Source: JAOPZW01 sp036379935 (GTDB lineage: Bacteria > Actinomycetota > Thermoleophilia > Solirubrobacterales > Solirubrobacteraceae). From it: a stretch of DNA of 43,522 bases. Positions 22,695 through 30,594 of the stretch are shown here, in pieces. The DNA lies in assembly GCA_036379935.1 (NCBI GenBank), contig DASVFT010000173.1, positions 1-43,522 on the forward strand, given 5' to 3'. The notes beneath the pieces are model-generated. The model was not told the origin of the DNA and did not search any database. It worked only from the letters and a program-made list of their open reading frames with translations. The position numbers and the translations under genes were made by a program. Each line of letters begins with the position of its first letter. Positions within the stretch are counted from its first letter, which is position 1.

Positions 22695-23960
22695 TCAGGC
22701 CGTGCGCCGCGCCCACGCCTCGGCGAGGCGGACCACGGTTGCCGACGCCGAGGCCATGTCCTGCACCGAGATCCACTCGCGGGTGGAGTGGTACTCGTGA
22801 CCGCCGGTGAAGAGGTTGGGGGTCGGCAGCCCCATCGCGCTCAGGCGCGATCCGTCGGTGCCCCCGCGGATGGGCGTGCGCAGCGGCTCGATGCCCTCCT
22901 CGCGGATGGCCTCCTCGGCCACCTCGACGACGTCGGGGACCCCGTCGAGGTGCGTGCGCATGTTCGGGTACTGGTGGCGCACCTCGATCTCCACGCGAGC
23001 GCGCGGATCGCTGGACGCCACCTCCTCGGCCGTGCGCCGCAGCAGCGCGACGTGACCATCGAGCAGGTCGTCGTCGAAGTCGCGGGCGATCGTGCGGATG
23101 ACGGCCTTGCCGGCCGAGGCGGTGACCTCGTAGGGATGGATGAAGCCCTGGCGTCCCGAGGTCTGCTCCGGCGTGAGCTCGGGCGGCAGCGCGGCCAGCA
23201 CCCGCCCGGCCAGGCGCGCCGCGTTCACGAGCTTGCCGGTCGCGAGGCCCGGGTGCACGTCGACGCCATGGATCGTGATGATCGCCTCGGAGCCGGTGAA
23301 GGTCTCGTCCTGGAGCTCGCCGACCGTGGAGCCGTCGAGGGTGTAGGCGCACAGCGCGCCGAAGCGCTCGACGTCGAACAGCGTGGCGCCCTCGCCGATC
23401 TCCTCGTCGGGGGTGAAGCCGATGCGCAGCGTCGGCCGCGGGAGCTCGGGGTGAGCGGCCAGGTGGGCGACGGCGGCCATGATCTCGGCGATGCCGGCCT
23501 TGTCGTCGGCGCCCAGCAGCGTGTCGCCGCTCGCCGTCACGATGTCGTGGCCCTCCTTGCCCTCCAGCTCGGGCATCGCCTCCGGATCCAGCACCGTGCC
23601 GTTCCGCGGAAGCTCGATGACGCCGCCGCCGTAGTGGCGGTGGACGAGGGGCTCGACGCCGGCGCCCGGGGCGTCGGGGGTCGTGTCGAGGTGGGCGAGG
23701 AGCCCGATCACCGGCGCCTCGCGCTCCACGGTGGCGGGCAGCGTGGCCATCACGTAACCGTTGTCGTCGAGCTGCGCGTCGGCCAGGCCGGCGTCACGCA
23801 GCTCGTCGACGAGCATCCGCGCGAGCTCGAGCTGGCCCGGCGTGCTCGGCGAGCCGTCGCGATCGCGCCTGGACTGGGTGTCGACGCGCACGTAGCGCAG
23901 GAAGCGGTCGAGGACGTCGGGCGCGAGCGTCTCCGCCAGAGGTGACGTGAAGCCGGCCAT
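22695..23960 (-). CDS. pepT: Peptidase T (tripeptide aminopeptidase, M20B)
   Basis: A 421-residue zinc aminopeptidase that releases N-terminal residues from tripeptides in the cytosol. Family markers are RFLRYVRVDTQS at the start, the metal-binding HLDTTPD, GADDKAGIAEIM, FTPDEEIGEGA with the catalytic Glu pair, TLDGSTVGELQDETF and the closing GGTDGSRLSAMGLPTPN...GGHEYHS with the last His ligand. The length is close to the usual 408-410. It follows the bcp gene by 8 bases on the same strand, so the two form an operon. Confidence 0.95.
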   Translation of the reverse strand: MAGFTSPLAETLAPDVLDRFLRYVRVDTQSRRDRDGSPSTPGQLELARMLVDELRDAGLADAQLDDNGYVMATLPATVEREAPVIGLLAHLDTTPDAPGAGVEPLVHRHYGGGVIELPRNGTVLDPEAMPELEGKEGHDIVTASGDTLLGADDKAGIAEIMAAVAHLAAHPELPRPTLRIGFTPDEEIGEGATLFDVERFGALCAYTLDGSTVGELQDETFTGSEAIITIHGVDVHPGLATGKLVNAARLAGRVLAALPPELTPEQTSGRQGFIHPYEVTASAGKAVIRTIARDFDDDLLDGHVALLRRTAEEVASSDPRARVEIEVRHQYPNMRTHLDGVPDVVEVAEEAIREEGIEPLRTPIRGGTDGSRLSAMGLPTPNLFTGGHEYHSTREWISVQDMASASATVVRLAEAWARRTA

Positions 23961-23968
23961 GTCGACCG

Positions 23969-24442
23969 CTACGCGGCGGGCGCGAGCTCGGCCAGCGCGG
24001 CCAGCACGACGTCGTCGTGCGTCTTCGGCGAGGCCTTGGGGATGACGTGGCGGACGATGCCGTCCTCGTCGATGAGGAACGTCGCGCGCAGCGCGCCCCA
24101 ATATGTCCGGCCGTACAGGGACTTCTCCGCCCACACGCCGTAGAGCTCGGCCACCGCATGGTCCTGGTCGGCCAGCAGCGTGAAGCTCAGCGACTGCCTG
24201 TCGTGGAACTTCTTGACCGCCTTGACCGGGTCGGGCGAGACGCCGAGGACGGTCGCGCCGGCCGCGTCGTAGTCGGCCTGGTGGTCGCGGATCCCGCACG
24301 CCTGGGTCGTGCAGCCCGGCGTGTTGGCCTTGGGATAGAAGTAGAGGACCACGCGCTGTCCGCGCAGGTCGGAGAGGCGGACGGGGTTGCCGTCCTGGTC
24401 GGGGAGCTCGAAGTCGGGAGCGGTCTGGCCGGGCTCGATCAT
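23969..24442 (-). CDS. bcp: Bcp-type thiol peroxidase (peroxiredoxin Q)
   Basis: A 157-residue thioredoxin-dependent peroxidase that reduces H2O2 and organic peroxides. It has APDFELPDQDGNPVRLSDLRG, the peroxidatic C44 in YPKANTPGCTTQ and a second Cys at 49, the C-x4-C pair of atypical two-Cys BCP enzymes. TFLIDEDGIVR completes the fold. The start is the ATG at 24442. It is the first gene of a two-gene operon with pepT. Confidence 0.95.
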   Translation of the reverse strand: MIEPGQTAPDFELPDQDGNPVRLSDLRGQRVVLYFYPKANTPGCTTQACGIRDHQADYDAAGATVLGVSPDPVKAVKKFHDRQSLSFTLLADQDHAVAELYGVWAEKSLYGRTYWGALRATFLIDEDGIVRHVIPKASPKTHDDVVLAALAELAPAA

Positions 24443-24448
24443 CTCTTG

Positions 24449-24454
24449 ATCCTA
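24449..24454 (-). promoter_or_regulatory. -10 hexamer TAGGAT for the bcp-pepT operon
   Basis: TAGGAT ends 6 bases before the ATG at 24442. The intervening CAAGAG is only weakly Shine-Dalgarno-like, so the mRNA is probably leaderless or nearly so. Confidence 0.45.
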
Positions 24455-24572
24455 CGATGGCGATGCGAGTGCCACGACCAGCACCGCAGCGAAGACACGC
24501 CAGCGATGAGGCCGCCGGGCCACAGGCCGCTCGTTTGTTGAACGTCGGCGCGCCACCTGAGATGGTCGCTCG

Positions 24573-26228
24573 GTGCGCATCCGGGGCAGGGCCCACCGTA
24601 TCCGTAGGAGGACCCTCGCGGTCGCCTTCGCGGCCTCGCTCTGTGCCGTGACCTCTCCGGCCCGCGCCTTCGACACCCAGCCTCACTTCGACATGACGCG
24701 CGACGCCCTCACCGCCGAGGGATTCGGGCTGCCGGCGGCGAGCATCGCGGGGGTCAACAACTGGTTCGTCGACTACTACACGAACCCGGACCGCAACCCG
24801 CACTCGGGGCACGCCTCGTTCCTCCTCGGCTGGACGCGGCTGGGGCTGGCGCACGAGAACTGGCCGAACTTCTACATCGACGGCGCGCGGCGGCTGCACT
24901 TCGACTACGAGCAGCGCGCAGCGGACATGCCGAACCTGTCGAGCACCGCCGGCATCGAGCGGGAGTGGGACCGCCTCCAGTTCCGCGCGCGGCGACTGCT
25001 GGGGATCTACGGGCGCAGCAACGACCCGCTGGGGGTGCTGAGCACGATCGGCAGCTCGCTGCACGCGGTCCAGGACTTCTACGCGCACAGCAACTGGGTG
25101 GAGGCCCTGCGCCCGGGTGCTTCGGGGCTCGGAGGACCGGGGATCGCCTCGCTGGGCTACGGCAGCCACCCGACGTTCTTCGACATCCCGCCCGAAGTCC
25201 GCGCGGCGGTTCTCGTGGGAGATCGCAACGTGTACACCGGCGTCCGCGGCATCCCCCGCGGTCACGGGCACTGGCGCTCGCACTTCCTGCCCCGCTTCCC
25301 GCCGGGACGGCCGACGTCCGAGGAGGCGCTCAACAAGGACTGGTCGGGCCGACCCAAGTACCAGGACGCCTACATCACCGCGTACTTCGCGTCGCGACAG
25401 TGGGTGAGGGCGATGCGCATCTGGCTGGGGAACGAGCCGCTGTGGAACCGCGCGATGTCCATGGCGCAGACGAGCGCGCTCGCCCACGACATCACCGGGG
25501 CGGAGGAGATCTCCCAGTACAGCGGTCACTGGATGGGCGGCGGAGAGCCGTGCGTGCGCTTCATCAACTGCAGCGTGCGCAGCGGCAAGGCCGGGAGCCT
25601 CTCCAGCCTGACCATCGCGCTGCGCGACTTCCACGCCGGTCCCACCTCGCGCTACCGCCGCGCCTTCAACCAGATGATCGGGGAATGGGCGCTGTTCGGG
25701 GACATCCCGGATCTACCGGACCCGCCCTCGAGCCGCGCGATCCAGGCGCTCACGCGATTCGCGAAGCTCGAGGTGCTCGGTTACCGCGGCCTGCGCCTCG
25801 GCGACCCGGTCGGGGACGCCGAGATCTACGCCAACGTCCGCCTCGGCGGCCAACCGTCCACGTCCACGATCATCGACAGCGCTGATTCGTTCAGCTTCCC
25901 TCGCCCGTACGCGCCGTTCACCTGGATACGGTCGGTCCCCACGCCCAACCAGGCCAGCACACCGGTCACGTCGATGACCGTGCGTGTCGAGACCGGCAAC
26001 CGCTCGGGTGCCGGGACCGACGACGACGTGTACCTGCGGATCAACGGGCATCAGCGCTTCTCGCTCGACAAGGCCCTCTACGACGATTTCGAGCGTGGCG
26101 ACGTCGACACCTACAGCGTCCCCATCGGCAACGCGACGCGCGACGGGCTCAGCGTGGGGACATCGACCGCGTGGCGATCGAGAAGAGCGCGGACGGCAGC
26201 AGCGGCAGCTGGTTCCTGCACGGGGTGA
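24573..26228 (+). CDS. Secreted HET-C/zinc phospholipase-like protein, 5' part of a frameshifted gene
   Basis: The N-terminal piece of a large secreted protein. An Arg-rich signal peptide ends at ARA-FD (cleavage near residue 32). The following domain carries H38 and the segment LHAVQDFYAHSNW (163-175), the hallmark of HET-C proteins and related zinc-dependent phospholipase C-like folds. From about residue 455 a PLAT/LH2-like beta domain begins (DDDVYLRINGHQRFSLDKALYDDF...DTYSVPIGN). Near base 26157 the reading leaves the conserved frame and ends after 20 meaningless residues at 26228; the domain continues in another frame. The start is the GTG at 24573, without a clear ribosome-binding site. 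Lipid attack outside the cell is a fair guess, not proven. Confidence 0.8.
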   Translation: MRIRGRAHRIRRRTLAVAFAASLCAVTSPARAFDTQPHFDMTRDALTAEGFGLPAASIAGVNNWFVDYYTNPDRNPHSGHASFLLGWTRLGLAHENWPNFYIDGARRLHFDYEQRAADMPNLSSTAGIEREWDRLQFRARRLLGIYGRSNDPLGVLSTIGSSLHAVQDFYAHSNWVEALRPGASGLGGPGIASLGYGSHPTFFDIPPEVRAAVLVGDRNVYTGVRGIPRGHGHWRSHFLPRFPPGRPTSEEALNKDWSGRPKYQDAYITAYFASRQWVRAMRIWLGNEPLWNRAMSMAQTSALAHDITGAEEISQYSGHWMGGGEPCVRFINCSVRSGKAGSLSSLTIALRDFHAGPTSRYRRAFNQMIGEWALFGDIPDLPDPPSSRAIQALTRFAKLEVLGYRGLRLGDPVGDAEIYANVRLGGQPSTSTIIDSADSFSFPRPYAPFTWIRSVPTPNQASTPVTSMTVRVETGNRSGAGTDDDVYLRINGHQRFSLDKALYDDFERGDVDTYSVPIGNATRDGLSVGTSTAWRSRRARTAAAAAGSCTG

Positions 26229-26914
26229 CGCTGATCGTCAACGGCCAGGTGATCTTGCGCAACCGCGCCATCGACCGCTGGCTGCAGCGGTCCAGCCGAA
26301 CCTGGGTGGCCCCGGGGTTCGTCCGCGACCATCGCACCGACGACGTGGTCGGCGTGTGGCTGCAGCTGCGCGAGGACGACTTCGGCCCCAACGACACCGG
26401 CGACATCAACCGCTTCGATCGCCACACGTCGCTGCCGATCGCGTATCGCATGGGGACCACCGTGCGCGAGCGAGCCCGCGGAGGCGCCCTGCTGGCCGGG
26501 CGCCTGCCGCTGCAGAATGGTGACCGCGCCGAAGCGACCTACCGGCTCAGCACGCTCACGGTCACACCACCGCCGTTGCCCGCCCCACCTCAGCAGCCGG
26601 ACCCCGCGCCCCCGCCCCCACCCCCGGTCTCGGGCGCAGCGCCGGATCTCGTGATCTCGAACATGACCTCCAACACGTTCACCGTGAAGAACCAGGGCGA
26701 GGTCGCGGCGGGGCCCTTCCGCGTCACCGTGGTCGCCGGACCATCTCAGGCAGACTTCGACTTCCCGGCGCTTTCAGTGGGCCAGTCCCAGATGCGGACC
26801 TTCAACGTGGCCTGCGAGTACCCGCGCGAGGCGCGCGCGGACTCCCTCAACCAGGTCGCCGAGAACAACGAGGTCAACAACATCGCGAGCCACACCGGCC
26901 CGGACTTCTGCTGA
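26171..26914 (+). CDS. 3' part of the same secreted protein: end of PLAT domain plus CARDB domain
   Basis: This frame resumes the PLAT domain directly after the break (read DIDRVAIEKSADGSSGSWFLHGVTLIVNGQ across two fragments). A Pro-rich linker (PPPLPAPPQQPDPAPPPPPP) leads to a C-terminal CARDB-like beta sandwich of about 90 residues (DLVISNMTSNTFTVKNQG...VAENNEVNNIAS). CARDB modules are surface-adhesion or binding domains. As a separate gene it would lack a signal peptide, so it is useful only if joined to the upstream part. The GTG at 26171 is only a formal start; I think that 24573-26914 was one gene. Confidence 0.75.
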   Translation: MAIEKSADGSSGSWFLHGVTLIVNGQVILRNRAIDRWLQRSSRTWVAPGFVRDHRTDDVVGVWLQLREDDFGPNDTGDINRFDRHTSLPIAYRMGTTVRERARGGALLAGRLPLQNGDRAEATYRLSTLTVTPPPLPAPPQQPDPAPPPPPPVSGAAPDLVISNMTSNTFTVKNQGEVAAGPFRVTVVAGPSQADFDFPALSVGQSQMRTFNVACEYPREARADSLNQVAENNEVNNIASHTGPDFC

Positions 26915-26932
26915 TCCCAGCCAGAGAGACTA

Positions 26933-26946
26933 CCCCGATCGCGGGG
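26933..26946 (+). terminator. Hairpin CCCCG-ATCG-CGGGG after the HET-C gene
   Basis: A perfect 5-bp G+C stem with a 4-base loop starts 18 bases after the stop at 26914; it has no U-run. Confidence 0.45.
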
Positions 26947-26998
26947 CGCCGCCGCGCGATCGCCGCACAGCTCGTGCAAGACTTTGCCGGTGCTAAAG

Positions 26999-27376
26999 AT
27001 GCTCGCAGCCAGCCACAAGCAACAGGTACCTGGCTGCAGCGTTCGACTGGCATGGGCGACCTGCGCGATGTTTGCGCTCGCCGGCTGCGGCGACAAAGCG
27101 GCGCCTGAGGCTCAGCCGGCCATCCGCACACAGCTAGAGGCGCAGGTGCGCGACGCGGCACGCACCGAGTCGAGGTTCTTTGGAACGCGGCCGGACGTGG
27201 AATGCGCGAGGCAAGGGGCGTCCTGGCAGTGTCAGCTGGTGCAGGGCGGTCAGAGGGTTGAACTGCACATTGACATAGACGCGCGTACTGGTTGGTGGAG
27301 CGCCCAGAGCCAGCCGGTTGGTACCCAGGGAGACTTCACCGTTGGAATGACGCTCTTTGGTTGTTGCGTCGGCTGA
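26999..27376 (+). CDS. Small lipoprotein (possibly DUF4333-like), lower G+C
   Basis: A 125-residue protein. A hydrophobic stretch ends in a lipobox (AWATCAMFALAGC-GDK), so it should be lipid-anchored outside the membrane. The mature part has two Cys (VECARQGASWQCQL) and a VELHIDIDARTGWW strand pattern that vaguely recalls DUF4333 domains of actinomycetes. The gene is visibly lower in G+C than its surroundings (about 58-68% per 60-base line against 70-75% next door) and uses codons such as CTA, GTT and TTT, so recent gain is possible. I take the ATG at 26999; in-frame TTG (26984) and GTG (26990) are alternatives. Confidence 0.65.
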   Translation: MLAASHKQQVPGCSVRLAWATCAMFALAGCGDKAAPEAQPAIRTQLEAQVRDAARTESRFFGTRPDVECARQGASWQCQLVQGGQRVELHIDIDARTGWWSAQSQPVGTQGDFTVGMTLFGCCVG

Positions 27377-27433
27377 GCGAATCGCACAGGCGATCCAGCG
27401 GTTGGCGGCCCAGTCGCGTCGCCTGCCGCCCGG

Positions 27434-28285
27434 CTACTTCAGCAGCCGCGACAGGCGGCGGTCCTTGAGGACGCGGCCGCCGGTCTGGTCGTGCGGGCAG
27501 TAGCACATGACGTAGTCCTCGTAGTGGACGGCCTCGATCGTCGTGCCGCAGCGCGGGCAGGGTTCGCCCTGGCGGCGGTGGATCTCCAGCGGCATCGGCA
27601 GCTTGTCGGGGATCGGGAGGGCGACGACGCGCTCGTAGTGGCCGATCGCGCCGTCGAGGCGCTCGATGCACGCCGCGCGGAGCGCCTCGGCCTCCTCGTC
27701 GTCGAGGTCGTCGGCGCGCTTGAAGGGCGACAGCTCGGCCGTCCAGAGGATCTCGTCGACCCATGAGCGCCCGATGCCGGCGATCACGTGCTGGTCGCGC
27801 AGCACCGCGTTGAGCGGCCGTGCGCCCTGGCCGGCCAGCAGCTCGCGCAGCGGCGGCGGGTCAGGCCACGCCTCCGGGCCCAGCGACGCGAGCGCGTCGT
27901 CGGCCTCGACGTCCTCGCCGCGCAGGACCTTGACCCACGCGCGCTGGCGCGTGCCGAACTCGCGCAGCCGCAGCTCTCGGCCGTCGGCGATCCGCACCAG
28001 CAGGCGCGAGGTGCGGTCGCGCAGCGTGGCGCGCTTGTCGAAGAGCTGGAGCCGGCCCGCCGACATGAGATGGACGAGGAGGGCGAGGTCGCCGGCGACG
28101 TCGACGACGAGGTGCTTCCCGCGCCGGCGCACCCCCTCGATGGCCGCGCCCTCGATCGCGTGCAGGGGAGGGTCGAAGGTCTTCAGCGCGTTGATCCCGG
28201 GCGCGAGCGCGGACTCGACGACAGCGCCGCGCAACGCGGCGTCGAGCCGGCGCGCGGTGATCTCGACCTCGGGGAGCTCGGGCAC
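27434..28285 (-). CDS. Fpg/Nei-family DNA glycosylase with variant zinc finger
   Basis: A 283-residue base-excision enzyme for oxidised bases. The catalytic N-terminus after Met is PELPEVE, with the beta-clamp lysine in RRRGKHLVVD and the helix-two-turn-helix IAGIGRSWVDEILW. The C-terminal finger begins CPRC (243-246) but then reads CYCPHDQ (261-267). The usual fourth Cys is D266, with an extra C261 and H265 nearby, and the finger-tip Arg that inserts into DNA is replaced (YEDYVM). The tail TGGRVLKDRRLSRLLK is of the actinobacterial subgroup type. The start is the GTG at 28285, which puts Pro at position 2; both GGGGAG and a TAGCAT hexamer lie upstream. Confidence 0.9.
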   Translation of the reverse strand: MPELPEVEITARRLDAALRGAVVESALAPGINALKTFDPPLHAIEGAAIEGVRRRGKHLVVDVAGDLALLVHLMSAGRLQLFDKRATLRDRTSRLLVRIADGRELRLREFGTRQRAWVKVLRGEDVEADDALASLGPEAWPDPPPLRELLAGQGARPLNAVLRDQHVIAGIGRSWVDEILWTAELSPFKRADDLDDEEAEALRAACIERLDGAIGHYERVVALPIPDKLPMPLEIHRRQGEPCPRCGTTIEAVHYEDYVMCYCPHDQTGGRVLKDRRLSRLLK

Positions 28286-28293
28286 GTCTCCCC

Positions 28294-28299
28294 ATGCTA
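28294..28299 (-). promoter_or_regulatory. -10 hexamer TAGCAT for the Fpg-like gene
   Basis: TAGCAT ends 8 bases before the GTG at 28285. A GGGGAG also lies in between, so either a leaderless or a very short leader start is possible. Confidence 0.4.
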
Positions 28300-28319
28300 C
28301 GGCCCCTCGGACCGCCCGC

Positions 28320-28901
28320 TCAGATGAGGGTCAGCAGCGCGCCGACCACGCGCGGGTCGAACTGCCGCCCGGCGCCGAAGCGCAGGCGCCGCAGGACCTC
28401 GCTGCGCGGCAGCGGCTGGCGGTACGCCCGCTCGCTCGTCATCGCGTCGTAGGCGTCGACCACGGTGACGATGCGCGCGCTGAGCGGGATCTGGTCGCCC
28501 TGCAAGCCGTCCGGGTACCCCGAGCCGTCCCACGCCTCGTGCGTGGCCCGCACCGCGGGCGCGAGGTGCTCCAGGCCGGCGACGGCGGCCAGCATCTCCT
28601 CGCCCTCGATCGTGTGGCGGCGTACCCGCTCGCGCTGGCCCTCGTCGAGCGGGCCCGGCCAGTCGAGGATGCGGGGATCGACGGCGAGCTTGCCGACGTC
28701 GTGGAGCATCGCCACCAGCTCGGCCTCGGTGGCCTCGATCGGGTCGAGCCGCATGCGGTCAGCCAGCGTTCGCGCGTGCGCGGCGAGCCTGTGGCTGTGA
28801 TCAGCCGTCGGTGCGTGATGCCGGCGCAGTTCGTGCGCCAATGCGTCGACCGCCTCCACCATCCAGCGGGAGTCGGCCGGACTCGTCGTCTGCCCGACCA
28901 T
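28320..28901 (-). CDS. HD-GYP domain protein (putative c-di-GMP phosphodiesterase)
   Basis: A 193-residue single-domain HD-GYP protein. It has H-D in MLHDVGKL, a metal His in RRHTIEGEEML, then THEAWDGSGYPDGLQGDQIPL, the GYP motif with its conserved surroundings, and VVDAYDAMTSERAYR. These would hydrolyse c-di-GMP to GMP. No sensory domain is fused; the first 30 residues are unassigned. The start is the ATG at 28901; an in-frame TTG at 28910 is less likely. It lies 94 bases downstream of sixA and 34 bases before the glycosylase gene on the same strand. Confidence 0.92.
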   Translation of the reverse strand: MVGQTTSPADSRWMVEAVDALAHELRRHHAPTADHSHRLAAHARTLADRMRLDPIEATEAELVAMLHDVGKLAVDPRILDWPGPLDEGQRERVRRHTIEGEEMLAAVAGLEHLAPAVRATHEAWDGSGYPDGLQGDQIPLSARIVTVVDAYDAMTSERAYRQPLPRSEVLRRLRFGAGRQFDPRVVGALLTLI

Positions 28902-28995
28902 GGACGTCAAAACGATGCCACGTCGACGCCCGCACGTGGGTGACCGAGCGATGAACGGCAGCGATCTACCGACAAACGGTGCAGGAAGACGTGCG

Positions 28996-29469
28996 CTACG
29001 ACCGGCAGATGCGGCCGAGCTCGCGCGGGCGCAGCAGGACGACGAGCTCGCCGCGCGTGCCGTCGAGCCGCACGGCGGCGATGCCGCCCTTCTTGAGGTC
29101 GATGCGCCCGCCGGTGAGGTCGTGGACGACCTGCGAGAAGTCGGGCTCGTGGCCCACGACGAGCACGCGCTGGTCCGCGCCGGCCGCGGCCATGAGCGCG
29201 AGCGCCTCCTCGGCGTCGAAGCCCTCCGCCAGCGGCGCGTGCTCGACCGGCTCCACGCCGAGCTGCTCGCAGGCGATCAGCGCGGTGTCGCGGGCCCGGA
29301 CCTTCGGGCTCGTGAACGCGAGGTGGACCTCGACCGTCAGCGCGGCGAGCGCGCAGCCGGCAATGCGTGCCTGCTCGCGTCCGCGCTCGGTGAGCCGCCG
29401 CTCGGCGTCGGGGCGCGCGTCGTGCGGCTCGGCCTCGCCATGCCGCAGGAGCCACAGCTGCTCGGCCAT
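28996..29469 (-). CDS. sixA: SixA-type phosphohistidine phosphatase
   Basis: A 157-residue phosphatase of the histidine-phosphatase (RHG) fold. The nucleophile is H10 in LWLLRHGEAEP. The second His lies in VLVVGHEPDFSQVV, and the phosphate-binding Arg pattern in LTERGREQA and TSPKVRARDTA. SixA enzymes remove phosphate from phospho-His in signalling proteins; some family members act on small molecules instead. The start is the ATG at 29469, with TAGCCT 8 bases upstream and no ribosome-binding site. The ORF could also start three codons earlier. Confidence 0.9.
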   Translation of the reverse strand: MAEQLWLLRHGEAEPHDARPDAERRLTERGREQARIAGCALAALTVEVHLAFTSPKVRARDTALIACEQLGVEPVEHAPLAEGFDAEEALALMAAAGADQRVLVVGHEPDFSQVVHDLTGGRIDLKKGGIAAVRLDGTRGELVVLLRPRELGRICRS

Positions 29470-29477
29470 GGCGCGCA

Positions 29478-29483
29478 AGGCTA
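29478..29483 (-). promoter_or_regulatory. -10 hexamer TAGCCT for sixA
   Basis: TAGCCT ends 8 bases before the ATG at 29469; there is no Shine-Dalgarno and no obvious -35. Confidence 0.45.
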
Positions 29484-29505
29484 GCGCGAGGTGCCCGCCG
29501 GGCGG

Positions 29506-30567
29506 CTATCGGACCGGGTAGGGCGGAGCGCTGTTCTCGATGATGCCCGTGCGGACGCCCGAGCGGTCCATGTACACGGCATACACGCCGCTGAGGAGCA
29601 CGAAGCTCGCGACCACGAGAGCGCTCGCGCGGGGCCGGCCACGCAGGACGAAGGCACCCGCGGCGTAGAAGATCGGCGCGGCCAGGAGGATGATCCGACC
29701 CCAGTCCAGGGCGAACGTCATCGACACGACGCACAGGGCCACGAGCACGAGGCCGCGCTGCGCGAGGCGCATGTTGCGCAGGGCCAGCGGAGCGAAGAGC
29801 CACAGCGGTCCATAGACCGTGAACATGCGCCGGAGCTGCACGCCGATCTCGTCGAGGCCCGAGCGCAGGACGTCGACCCGCCCCCCGAGCAGCGACCCGT
29901 AGCCGGCGACCTGCTCGCGTCCCACGGTGGGGAGCGCCAGGCGCAGGGCCGCGTAGATCGCGATCGCCGGAGCCGCGACCAGCGCCACCCGCTTCGCGGT
30001 CTGCGGGTCCCACAGTCGCGGCGTCCAGATCGCGTAGGCGAGCGGGATCAGGAAGATCGCCGACTCCCGCGTGAGCGCCCCGATGGCGAGGGTGACGGCC
30101 AGGGCCCGCGGGCGCTCTTGCACCATGAACAGGACCGCCGCGACCATGACGGCCACGGTCGCGGCGTCGACGTTCCGTCCCTGGCGGAGGCTGACGATGA
30201 GGAGCGGCGGCGAGATCGCAAGGCACAGCGCCAGCCCTATGGCAAGCGGCGCCGGCGCACCCACCCGCTGGAGCAGCAGGCACATGAAGCCGGCGGCGAT
30301 CCCCGTCGCCAGCCATGCCAGCAGGCTGAACGAGAACGTGTGCCCGAGGGGCAGGACGTGGACCAGCGTCGGCACCAGGACCCGATACGCGAACGGGAAG
30401 GTGTGCGTGGCGAAGGGATCCTGCGCCATCTTCTCGTAGATCAGATCGTCGCCGCGGGGCGTGGGCTCGTCCATGACGAGCGCGTCGAGGACGACGATCG
30501 CGACGACGGCCAGGGCACCGGTTGCCACCGCCAGGCGGCGCGGAGAGGAGCGGACGGAGCCGATCAT
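29506..30567 (-). CDS. Polytopic membrane protein, GT-C glycosyltransferase-like
   Basis: A 353-residue protein with about nine to ten hydrophobic helices. After the first helix a loop contains GDDLIYEKMAQDPFATHTFPFAYRVLVPTL, the acidic, aromatic first loop seen in polyprenyl-phosphate-dependent GT-C mannosyltransferases. RQGRNVDAATVAVMVAA and GALTRESAIFLIPLAYAIW also fit that fold. The sugar and acceptor are unknown. A TAACCT hexamer ends 11 bases before the ATG at 30567. It follows the secreted glycosidase gene on the same strand by 27 bases, so they may be co-transcribed. Confidence 0.75.
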   Translation of the reverse strand: MIGSVRSSPRRLAVATGALAVVAIVVLDALVMDEPTPRGDDLIYEKMAQDPFATHTFPFAYRVLVPTLVHVLPLGHTFSFSLLAWLATGIAAGFMCLLLQRVGAPAPLAIGLALCLAISPPLLIVSLRQGRNVDAATVAVMVAAVLFMVQERPRALAVTLAIGALTRESAIFLIPLAYAIWTPRLWDPQTAKRVALVAAPAIAIYAALRLALPTVGREQVAGYGSLLGGRVDVLRSGLDEIGVQLRRMFTVYGPLWLFAPLALRNMRLAQRGLVLVALCVVSMTFALDWGRIILLAAPIFYAAGAFVLRGRPRASALVVASFVLLSGVYAVYMDRSGVRTGIIENSAPPYPVR

Positions 30568-30594
30568 CGCGGCCGGCCAGGTTATCCGGGGCGG

